Of a stretch of DNA of 64,000 nt, positions 50,520 through 61,068 are shown in pieces. How positions within the stretch are numbered: position 1 is the stretch's first letter; each line of letters begins with the position of its first letter. Source of the DNA: Cymbidium sinense (taxonomy: Eukaryota > Streptophyta > Magnoliopsida > Asparagales > Orchidaceae); NCBI GenBank assembly GCA_021442155.1, contig CM038228.1, positions 86,196,114 to 86,260,113 of the forward strand. The letters run 5' to 3'. Below the pieces are notes generated by a model that made no database searches, was not told the origin of the DNA, and was given only the letters and a program-made list of their open reading frames with translations. Both the position numbers and the translations under genes were made by a program.

Positions 50520-51380
50520 ATGAAGAAGATTTGACCAAATTCGAAGTAAATTTGGCCAAATTTACCCTATGGACTAGGGGTAAAATGGTCATTTGGCTTG
50601 GGTTTCAATTTGAATATGTTCAATATGATTGAAAAATAGGTTAGACCAAGTTTCATTGAATTTGGAGTTGATTTGATATGATTTGGCTCATGTTGGCCCA
50701 TTTAGGTCAAAATGGGTCAACTTCGGTCAAGTTGACTAATTGGTCAAATTGGGTCAAACCAAGGGTTGGGTCAAGTTTATATGACCATTTGGAATGTTTT
50801 GGCAACTTTGGTTTGGTTCAATTTGGTTTGACCTTTTAGGTCAAGTTGGGTTCATGGTCAATTGGGCTAGGTTGGGTCTAGTTGGCTAATTAAGGCTTTG
50901 GTCAAGTTTAACAATCATTTTAGAATGAATTTGACCCATTTGTTTCAATCAATTTGGCTTAGATCAAGTTTTGACACATTTTGACTTTTCAGGTCAACTT
51001 AGGTCAACTTAGGTCAAGTAGCCAAATGGTCTTGGTTAGGCTCAAATGATGACTTGGTCAAGTTCAAACATTAATCATGAATGAGTTTTGATCAATGGTT
51101 TCAATCAATTTGGCATGTGGTAGATTTTGGCTAATTTAGGTTTCATTTTAGTCAAATGTTGACTTGGTCAACCCTTAGGTTTGAATTGGTTTGACCCAAT
51201 TTTAGTGATTGATCATCTCATGATGATTGTTACTCACAATGTGAGGCTTAGTTGGGTTTAGTTCAATCCAATTTGGGTAGGATTAGAATTTGGCTCATAA
51301 GGGGTACTTTAGGTCACTTTGGGTCAAGTGAGCCTAAGTGAGTCAAATGGCTTTGATCAAAGCTTGATTTGAGTTTGATT
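50520..51380 (+). repeat. TTGACC/GGTCAA-rich field of GL copy 4
   Basis: Same kind of word-based low complexity as in the other copies, for example GGTCAACTTCGGTCAAGTTG near 50710. Confidence 0.7.
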
Positions 51381-52372
51381 GAACTCACATATGGACTTGT
51401 GATTGAAATATAAATCCATTTGCAAGAGATTTGAAGTCAAATGGGTTTTGATTTATTTGACAATTTCAAGTTCAAAGGGTGAACATGAGTTTGACTTGGG
51501 TTTGAATTTAGTTTTGGTTTAGTGATTGAAGTTTATAGTTATATTTGGATTCATGATTGTAGGATTGATTGAATCTTGAAGAAAAATTAAGAGTTTGGGT
51601 TGATTTTAATTGTATTAGGCTAAGTTTAAGAGTTTGACATGAAAGGCTTAGGTTGAATTTGAGTTTGATTTTTGGGTTTAGTTTGATTGATTTGAATTTA
51701 TATTTCATTTATATATGTGAATATAAATGAGAATATAAATAGGTTATGAGAAAATTTCTTGAATTTGAAGTGATTTGAACTTGATTTGAGCTAAGTCCAT
51801 GAGGTTGAATCAAAGGGCTTAGAAAAGATTTTTGAAATTTGGATTTGATTTTGGGTTTAGTTTGATTGATTTGATTTTATATTTCATTTATTTATGTGAA
51901 TATAAATAAGAATATAAATGAGTTGTGAGAAAATTTCATGAGTTTGAATTGATTTTGGATAAGTTCATAAGAGGGAAATCAAAGTGACTTAGGAAAGATT
52001 TTGGAATTTGAGTTGGATTTCAATCATAGGTTTCAATCATGGGTTTCAATCATTTGGAATTGATTCATGATTTGAGAAAATCCATTAAATTGATTCAAGA
52101 TCGGATTGAGAGTTGAAGTTGATATGAGTTTGGAGTTTGACTTGGAAGAAGAAAGTGAAGATTTGGTTCAAGCTATAGGGTAGGCAAATTTTCTTAACAC
52201 CTCTAAGGCTTGACCTATTCTTATGGCTAACTCTTCTAAGTCTCTAGGGTTAGGTTGAGTGTCCACCTAATCACTAGATGTGTCTTAAGACTAAGAAACT
52301 CTTAAAGTCTAAGAGAAGTCCTATGTCTAAGGTGGAGAGGTTGAGAGCTCATCTTAAAAATGAGGTCAATAA

Positions 52373-52867
52373 AGGGCGACCAATAGGTGTGATGTGACTG
52401 ACAAGGTACACCACACGTATTAGTGTTGACCAAAATGATCAACAACACCAAACGATCACAAGCAATATCAGAAACAATCTACTTATAACCCAAGGTGTAG
52501 ATGGAATTCAGAGCTTAATGCAATGTGACTGTACTTATTTCAAAGTCATAAGGGAGGGAAGGAGGAATCCATTAGGGATAGAGTTAGTGAACCTTCTACT
52601 AGGGAAGCAGATTCAAGTCATCCACAAAGGCGATGAGAGGTTTGATTTGAGTCTCACTGGGGAGAGAAATCAATTTGATTTATTTAATTTGTTTAATTGT
52701 GTTTATTTTGACTCCACCGGGGATAGAAAAGTGAACTCTCCACTAGGGAGGCAAGTTCAAGTCATCCACTAGGGAGGAAGAGTTGTGAAATCTGCTAAGG
52801 GATTAGAATTCTGAGATCCACTAGGGAGCTAGAAAGATTTGCATCTCACTGAGGAGAAGCAAAATAT
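52373..52867 (+). other. Possible GL internal start with PBS-like motif cluster
   Basis: About 490 bp between the end of GL copy 4 and the start of block X3, not found elsewhere in the window. From 52566 to 52860 a short motif close to TCCACTAGGGAG recurs about nine times (about 52567, 52594, 52652, 52711, 52735, 52764, 52791, 52815, 52844), with GACTCCACCGGGGATAG at 52710. From memory this resembles the primer-binding region of Tat/Ogre-type plant gypsy elements, so the segment may be the start of the GL internal region. A frame at 52518-52772 spans part of it and has no known domain. Confidence 0.45.
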
Positions 52868-53230
52868 TATATGTGTCAAAATTGGCTCATTATTAATTAA
52901 ATATTGAAAACTTTTATAAGATGACATATTAATTTACTCAAAATTTTCTTTCAAATTAATTATTTGCAAACAACCATGGTGTTTATGATCAATTTCATTA
53001 CCATCATTTTCCAACAACCTAAATTTTAAAAATCAAATTGGATTAGACTAGCTAGTCCAACCAAATTAGCCATGAATTTATTCTTTGACCGATTTGGTCT
53101 AGGTCCAAGAAAGCCTATACATAGAACTAGAGTTGATCTGTTGAGCCAGGTTGATTTTTGAAAACCCAACTAATTTTAATATTAATCAAAATTTTAAATA
53201 TTTGTAATTTAAGGAGATAACTAGAAAAAT
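52868..53230. other. Left part of block X3
   Basis: Homologous to 12325-12660 and 28440-28690. It includes the third copy of the possible TIR MITE at 53017-53172. Confidence 0.6.
53017..53172. mobile_element. Possible short TIR MITE, third copy
   Basis: Homologue of 12482-12645 and 28503-28660. The inverted ends are more degraded here. Confidence 0.35.
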
Positions 53231-53705
53231 ATTGCCTTTCTTGGGTTACAAGCTTGGATCAAAAAAGTGAAGGGTTGCATTAAGTAGTCGATAGTTAACG
53301 TAAAACTTATAAAAAAATCTTGACATTAATACATTTTTGAAGACTAGGATATTCACTAGAAGTGAGGTTGTATATGACCTAAATACAATGAAAAGTATGT
53401 AAAGCGATGCGATAGGTGTAGTATTAAATAAACAAGAGTTCTTACATTTATGATTCAAGCAGAAGCTAGTCTATGAAACTAGAATTCTAATAGAAATTTA
53501 TAATATATGTATTTTTACAAGTAAATTAATAGAATTAATAGATGTTATTGTTCATAGAAAGATAAATATCTAATGTATTCAAGAAAAAAAAATAGGTTAG
53601 GGAAAAGGTCAAGGAGATTAATAATTTTGGTTATAAACTTTGTTAATCACATAGAATTATACTCTAGAAATGGTGTAGGTATGACTTTATTGTAATAAAA
53701 TTCTA
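53231..53705 (+). pseudogene. RTE LINE 5' UTR and endonuclease start (block X3)
   Basis: Homologous to 12665-13100 and to 61085-61510 of the best RTE copy. It covers the 5' UTR (AAAAAAGTGAAGGGTTGCAT near 53260) and the first endonuclease codons ('MLLFIERKINI' region near 53545-53575). It is interrupted after about 53705 by an AT tract and an L1 fragment and continues at 55061. Confidence 0.75.
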
Positions 53706-53713
53706 TATGGGGT

Positions 53714-53718
<5 letters not shown>

Positions 53719-53771
<53 letters not shown>
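53719..53771. repeat. (AT)n microsatellite
   Basis: About 53 bp of TA dinucleotide at the left border of the inserted L1 fragment. Confidence 0.95.
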
Positions 53772-53776
<5 letters not shown>

Positions 53777-55060
53777 GAATATAAGGAATATTTAAATACA
53801 AGATCTTTAAAGGGGTAAACTCAAGCAACTAGAGCTACAAGCGACATAGAAAATCACTACAATCAAACATCGAAAAAAAAAGAAAAGAAAGAAAAATACA
53901 AGTAAACAAAAGAGAAAGCATTGACCGGGCATCGACAAAAGATCTTGAGGATGAAAGTCTATGCCTCGGGAGATGGAACCAAAGAACAACCAATGCAACC
54001 ATGTAGAAGAAAGAGTTAGCTAGGTGATACAATTTGGTGAAAGTAAGATAGAAAAGAAGATATAATTAAATATGTGGAGGCTCATTTCAGTCACACCAAA
54101 TTAGGGCAGCAAACATGGGTATCAAACTTTAAAAGAAGGTTACATCGGATGTTTACTACCAACCAAGGATTGGGTGAAATCATCCAGTCATCATAGCCAC
54201 AAACACATAAGCGGCAACTAGTGGATGAAAGTTAATGATATTGAATCTGCATACCAAAACCACACACAATGGAGGAGAAGTCAGCACAAATCTGAATGGA
54301 AAAGGATGACACCACTCCTTTCTAAGATAATAAACACCGGACAATGCCAAAATAATTAATTTGAGTCTCCAAAAACACCCCAAATTAGAACCACATAATG
54401 TTGCACCTTACCAAGACACATCCACATATAGATGCAAGAAAAGACAACTAAATCAGTGGTAAAAGGAATGTATCTTTTAAAATAATAACAAGCGTGGCAA
54501 CATAATATCGAATGCCTAGTCCACAGCCAGACCAAACAAGATGATGATGGGATGACACATGTGAAGACCATATGGCCATGCATAAAGCACCCAGGGACAA
54601 GAAGAAAACACCCACATTAGGTAGCTTGCTAAGCGAACAGAATAAAGACCATTCAAATAGAAGATGAAAGACAAACATGAAACCACCATGACAACAAAAC
54701 TAGAAAAAAGACATTAAAATAGTAGCTTAAAACTTGTGGATTGGGAGAAGAACAAGCACCAAACCACATAACACACCATACCATAAGGGAAAACCGGATA
54801 AGAAAGACCCACAAATAGTAAAGCACTACCATCTAAACAATTTGTTGGGGTGTGATAAGATTCACCATTACATGATATCTAGAAAATAGAGAGGGAATGC
54901 ATCATAAAACAAAAAAGCACATAGAAGGAAATATATTTAATATCATAGACCCATAATTGAGCCAAAATAATAGTAGCGAACATCCATCCAGAAAGGGATA
55001 AATGGCTAGAGCTTAACATCGATATCAATTTTATCAAGGTTCACAAGCCCCCTTAAAGGA
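53772..55060 (-). mobile_element. L1 LINE 3'-end fragment inside RTE remnant
   Basis: The right part (about 54720-55060) matches the 3' UTR and last ORF2 codons of L1 copy B (3121-3590), including ATTCACCATTAC and CACAAGCCCC. The left part is probably the rest of a diverged 3' UTR, but I cannot align it base by base. Orientation is minus. It interrupts the RTE endonuclease of block X3, which resumes at about 55061. No poly-A or target duplication is visible. Minus-strand open frames here have no known domain. Confidence 0.65.
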
Positions 55061-56175
55061 TACTAAGATTATTAATATATATAGCAATAGAAGAATTATA
55101 GCTTTAAAGATTACTAATGATGCTAAGATTATTAATATTATAAGTATTTATGCTCATTAGGTAACTTTGTTTGTATATTTAAAATATTTTTAGAATGACC
55201 TAGAAGGATTAATACAAAGGATACCTTTTTAAGAAAGAGTATTTATTAAAATTTATCTAATTGGATATATTATAAAATAATAAAAGTTTTTAAAAGAAAT
55301 CATGATGGTTATGAATTAAGAGTGACTAATGAAGAATATAATACTATATTAGATTTTGCTTTGAATTATGATTTTATAATTGTTAATACTTTATTTAAGA
55401 AAAAAAATATGATCACTTAAAAGGAATGAGCCTACTAAATTGTAGATTGATTATTTTCTTTTAATGAATATCAATCTTTTAGATTATAAGGATTATAAGG
55501 AAATTTTGGGTGAAATTTTAAGTATCGAGCATCAACTACTAGTTTAAAATTTAAGATGAGAGATTGAAAGTTAAAAAATAAAATAATTCATTATCCTAGA
55601 ATCAGAAGGGGGTACTTAAAGAAAACAAAAATTATTTTTAAGTGTAAACTATAAGATCTTACTATTTAGGATGTGCACTAAAAAGCTAATTATGTGAGAA
55701 AAATAGCAAGTGATATTTAGTAAGTTCTAAAAAATGTGCTTGGAAAATCAAACAGAAAATGGCATATTAAAAAAAATAGTTGAAGTCAAAATGTGAGATA
55801 AAAGATAAAAAATAAAACATTTCATTCTAAAGTTGATTTAAATGTAAAGGTCAAATAATTATGAAGATATAGTGGCCTTTTGGGGATTCTAAATAAGTAA
55901 TATATGATGTAAAGAATTTGGTATTTAGTAATCCATATAATAGATTGAATCTAAAGAGGGTGAAAGATTCATGTATAACATAGTCGAACGAGAAGAAAGG
56001 AGAAGTAAAGATTTAGTTCAAGTGAAGTGCATCAAGGATAAAAATCAAAAAATATTTTTTAAGAATAAGATATTTAGCATAGGTGGGTGAGATATTTTAA
56101 CAAACTTTCAATGAGACCTACGAGATATTCACAAATATAGCATTTCTTAGTTTTGTAAGGGTGTATTTCAGTTTA
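55061..56175 (+). pseudogene. RTE LINE endonuclease remnant, continued (block X3)
   Basis: Resumes the endonuclease: 'RIIALKITNDAKIINIISIYA' at about 55090-55160, then strongly decayed sequence parallel to 13260-14235. It ends at the same truncation point as X1 and X2. Confidence 0.75.
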
Positions 56176-56276
56176 AAAAATTAATGAGGAATATTTTTTA
56201 TGTAATATTAAATATTAGTTATTAGTAATGTAAATATTTATTTAAGTATTAGATATGTAATTATATAGCACTTGTG

Positions 56277-56278
<2 letters not shown>

Positions 56279-56371
<93 letters not shown>
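56279..56371. repeat. (AT)n microsatellite
   Basis: About 93 bp of TA dinucleotide near the right end of block X3. Blocks X1 and X2 lack it. Confidence 0.95.
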
Positions 56372-56373
<2 letters not shown>

Positions 56374-56450
56374 AAAAGTGTTTATTGCATTTAACTATAT
56401 ATATACAAAGAAAAAATAATAAGATGAAATCTTTGGTTAAAAATATAAAA

Positions 56451-56455
56451 TAGTT
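56451..56455. other. Empty GL target site (single TAGTT)
   Basis: The left side (AAATATAAAATAGTT) matches the left flanks of GL copies 1 and 2. The right side (AAATAATAATTGTAAATAA) matches their right flanks. TAGTT occurs once. It is the pre-insertion state. Confidence 0.85.
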
Positions 56456-57538
<1,083 letters not shown>

Positions 57539-57594
57539 TATAATGGATTAATAAAATTCGTCCAAGATCAAGATTTTAAAACAACTCAATTCAC

Positions 57595-58227
57595 ATGTGA
57601 ATCCTCCAACAGCCCATTTCTCCATATAGCCCAACATATTTCTGATAAATAATCCATACAGCAAGCAGCCTCAAAATCCCAACCTAAAGGAAACCATATA
57701 CGGCACCAGCGAGACATATATTACCAACATCTATCAATATAAAACCAAAACCACCAAAGGTCCATAAATACTGAAACAACCAAGAAGGAGCAAAAAAGGA
57801 AATGCAAAATAACAAACTTCTATATAGAAACTCGGAACAAAACAACCTAGTCCCACAATGAAAATGCAACAACCCCAACATCATATTGAGCATAAATAGC
57901 GGCATTATTAAACCATAAAATGAGGGAATATTTCCGCTAGAAAAGAAAAAACAAAATGCCAAGATATTCAAGTAACTTATGAAATCATTGCGTAGTTAGT
58001 CATATCAAATTAATTATTCATTTAACAATATGGGACTATAGATTATAAGCACAATATACATAAAGGGTAAGAATTTCCTCATAACCCATTACAATTCTTA
58101 AACCGCTTGATATTGGCTAAAACCAATAAAGGAATAGATTGAAACCCATCTATCACAGGGCCATTAGCCAGAGGAAACAAGGAAGGTAGCAATAATCCGA
58201 CTAGAAAAACACATCAAGATATACAAA
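57595..58227 (-). mobile_element. Unassigned insertion in block Y3, possibly LINE
   Basis: The Y3 sequence is colinear with Y1 up to ACTCAATTCAC and resumes at ATATATTCTTTATCATTC (about 58303); between them lies extra, less AT-rich sequence. The minus strand has a 95-codon frame (57971-57684) that ends in the middle of it, and another frame reads DFEAACCMDYLSEICWAIW, loosely like a LINE tail. I cannot assign it firmly. Confidence 0.4.
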
Positions 58228-58307
58228 ATATATATATATATGTAGAATATATATATATATTATATATATATATATATATATATTTTATATATTATTATAT
58301 ATATATT
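58228..58307. repeat. Interrupted (TA)n tract
   Basis: TA-rich tract with several interruptions at the right border of the insertion at 57595. Confidence 0.9.
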
Positions 58308-58442
58308 CTTTATCATTCTTTATTATCCAATCAATTATATTTAAATAATGAAAGATTTGCTCCTACATTAATTCAATCTATTACTTTTGTATGGGCACTT
58401 AATTAAAATTAATTATGCCTACTAAATTTGTTAATGATTTTA

Positions 58443-58501
<59 letters not shown>

Positions 58502-59012
58502 TTGAATATACTCATGAACTTTAATTGCCTTAATTAAAATCTAATTCTATTTTGAATTATTTTGTAAACTCAAATCTAAAAACTACATGAGAGTATCTAA
58601 ATAAGAGTAGCAAAAAGTTATAAGATTAAGCAATTGGTTAGGAAGGGTAAGTTCATCAATCATGTAATAATATGTTGGTACAAGATAATTATGAAATCTT
58701 TTAATAAAAAGCAGAAAACCATCAAAGAAATGCATACTAGATTCATCAAGTTAATTAATGGTTTATATTAAATAGGCAAAGAATATTTTAACTTACAAAA
58801 ATATAAATGATTCTAAGAATCAGAGATTCATAGTATGCCATAATGATTATAATAATAAAGGCAAAAGGATTTTCAAATTATTGATTTATTTATTTTTTTG
58901 GCTAGTTATTGCTTATGAGTGAATAATAGGTCAAAGAAATAAAATGATTCATCAAGAGGAAAGAAATATAAATTGCCCAAAAGTCATGATATAAAAGAAA
59001 GGAAATGTATAA
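58308..59012 (+). other. Block Y3, middle part, with empty solo-LTR site
   Basis: Homologous to 22370-22834 joined directly to 23707-23934. At about 58765-58785 GGTTTATATTAAATAGGCAA is uninterrupted where Y1 carries the 867-bp solo LTR. A (TA)n tract lies at 58445-58498. Confidence 0.75.
58445..58498. repeat. (AT)n microsatellite
   Basis: About 54 bp of TA dinucleotide; Y1 has only a short ATATATATTA here (about 22540). Confidence 0.95.
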
Positions 59013-59185
59013 GGTACCTTAACTTAGCGAGTTGAGAGCTTAAGTTTTAAACCAAGAGGTCTTGAATTTAAGTCTTTGCACATGCATTGTGTATGTGAGT
59101 TTATGACTAAATTCACACAAATATCCCAATAAAAGAAGAAGAAATCTGATGATGAGGATGAGATTTCTTTGATGACAAAAAAAAA
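59013..59185 (+). mobile_element. tRNA-derived SINE, second copy
   Basis: Homologue of 23935-24105 at the same point of copia gag: GGTACCTTAACTTAGCGAGT at the start, TTGAATTTAAGTC where the B box lies, and TTTGATGACAAAAAAAAA at the end. The box sequences are degraded in different ways from the first copy. Confidence 0.75.
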
Positions 59186-59189
59186 GTTC

Positions 59190-59482
59190 AACTCTTTAAA
59201 GTAGAGAAAGTAAAGAAACGATGATAGAAGAAATAAGGATAAAAGTTTGAGTTTTATTAAAAATGATTCTAAAAAAGTTATTTGTTTTAAAAATAATAAA
59301 TTTGTTCACCAAATGTTGGATTGTCTCAATAATGATAGCAATAATAAATGTGCAAAGAAAGATTATAAAAGGAATAAGAGAAAGAGATTCAGAAAACCTT
59401 AAATTAAGTATGTTGGATCAATTTCAAATATGATTCATCTGTAGCAACGAGAAGTAAGCAACTTTTGGTTAATGGCATTGGA
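59190..59482 (+). pseudogene. Ty1/copia gag C-terminus with zinc knuckle (block Y3)
   Basis: Reads KNDSKKVICFKNNKFVHQML then DC, with the CCHC knuckle damaged at the second cysteine and the glycine, then DYKRNKRKRFRKP, and EVSNFWLMALDDQ at 59451-59489. It is homologous to 24110-24425. An RTE LINE in minus orientation begins where the frame ends, so protease and pol are not present. Confidence 0.8.
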
Positions 59483-59484
59483 TG

Positions 59485-61065
59485 ATCAACAACAACAAGC
59501 CATAATCCCACTAAGTGGGGTCGGCTACATGAATCCTTTGTCTCCATTGTGTCCTATTAGTTGTCAAATTCTCATTTAAATCAAGTATACTAAGATCATT
59601 TGTTTTACATCTTAACCAAGTCTTGGTCTTCTACCTTTCTTAACATAGGCAAATCTAATGCATCTACTCTCCTAATCAGTCATGGATGGCGGCTTTATGT
59701 GGTAAAACCATCTGCGACTCTCCTAATCTTATCTACCACTAGAGCTACTCCAACTTTTTTCGATATACTCATTTTGCATTCTATCTCTAAGAGTAAATCC
59801 ACTCATCCACTAAGCATCCTCATCTCTGTAACACTTATCTTAGTCTTATGCTTCTCTTTATTGTCCAACATTTGCACCATAAGTCATTGCGGGTCTTACC
59901 ACCATCTTATAAAATTTTCTTAAGTTTAAGTAGAACTTTTCTATCACATAATAGGCGGATGCATCCTCCACTTCAACCATCCAACTTGAATTCTACTAAT
60001 AACATCTCCATCTATTTCACCATCATTTTGAACAATAGAGCCTAAATATAAAACACTCACTCTTATTAATGACTTGTTCACCTAATGTCACAACACTATC
60101 ACAAGAACTTCTACAACTAAAATTACACTCCATATATTCGGTTTTGATCTACTTAGCGAAAACCTTTGATAGAGTTGACCTCCATAATTCAAGTTTCGTT
60201 GGACTCCTCTCTAGTCTTATCAATAGAAGAATGTCATCGACAAAAAAGCATACACCAAGGAACATCTTCTTGTAAATGCCTAGTAAGAACATCCATAAAT
60301 AAAGTAAAAGATAAGGGCTTAAAGATCCTTGATGTAATCCAAGCGAAATAGGAAAATATTTTGTCAATCCTCCTTATGTTTGGACACAAGTAACAACTCT
60401 AGTATACATATCCTTAATGACTTGAATATAGCCAATATTAACTCCTTTCAGTTCTAGAACTCTCCAAAGAACATCTCTTGAAACTTTATCATAAGCTTTC
60501 TCTAAATCAATAAATATCATATGTAGATCCTCCTTACTTTCTCTATGCTTCTCCATCAAACCCCTTAACAAATGTATAGCATCCATAGTAGATCTACACG
60601 GCATAAAAAGTATTGAGAAACCGTATCACCGTAACTATGCTCATTACTCTCTCCATAATTTTTTAATATGGCACATTAACTTAATTCTTCTATAATTTGC
60701 ACACTCTTGTGCATCACCTTTATTCTTAAATATAAGAACCAACAAACTCTTTCTCCACTCATCTGACATCTTTTTAGTCTTTAAAATGACATTAAAAGAT
60801 TTGTAATAAGAAATTCCTTGATCTCTAAACATTTCCATACTTCTATTGGAATATTATCCGGTCTATTGCTTTTCCACATTTCATTTTCTTTAAAGCTTCA
60901 CTAACTTCGATTTACTAATTGATAAAATGAAATTCTCTATTTTTTTTTTTTAGAATTATTAAGGTTGCTAAAATCAATCATTATTGATCCTTCATTGAAA
61001 AGTTTATCAAATTACCTCATCCACCTATTTTCAATATCATTTTTTTAAAAAAACCATTTTAACAC
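59485..61065 (-). mobile_element. RTE LINE, 5'-truncated, minus strand
   Basis: A fairly well preserved RTE reverse transcriptase and 3' end. The 3' end is diagnostic: on the minus strand GACCCCACTTAGTGGGATTA (about 59521-59502), then TTG triplets to 59485. It extends left to right from this tail to about 61065, where RT-linker sequence stops and the 5' end of a plus-strand RTE begins. It matches 62525-64000 of that element in inverse orientation at a level that looks above 90%. It was inserted at the end of copia gag. Confidence 0.9.
59590..60900 (-). pseudogene. RTE reverse transcriptase (minus copy)
   Basis: Reverse transcriptase of an RTE element in several frames. Minus-strand order: DQGISYYKSFNVILKTKKMS and DEWRKS (about 60820-60750), FKNKGDAQECANYRRIKLMC (about 60720-60660), [18 protein letters not shown] (60590-60540), [20 protein letters not shown] (about 60520-60460, intact catalytic Asp region), LGLHQGSLSPYL (about 60340-60310), then FVDDILLL (about 60230-60210), where the family normally has FADD. 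The C-terminal part (59930-60140) is also recognisable. The frame shifts between these blocks make it inactive. Confidence 0.85.
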
Positions 61066-61068
61066 TAC

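Larger units (their letters stand above)
46632..52372 (+). mobile_element. GL copy 4, 5'-truncated
   Basis: Begins in mid-element at the equivalent of about 15995 of copy 1 (ATGCTCATCCTAATCC) and runs to AATGAGGTCAATA at about 52372. It resembles the inverted copy 3 more than copies 1 and 2: the promoter block is kept (49366-49429). It has a TTGACC field at about 50520-51380 and AT-rich U3-like sequence before 49340. There is no target duplication; both flanks are different repeat blocks. It is the only copy followed by possible internal sequence (52373-52867). Confidence 0.8.

Noticed and set aside
52518..52772. 84-codon frame as a gene
   Set aside because: It runs through the repeated PBS-like motifs and has no domain; the motif cluster explains the sequence better.
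59600..59923. 107-codon plus-strand frame and neighbours at 59848-60351
   Set aside because: They are antisense to the RTE reverse transcriptase, which explains the sequence.
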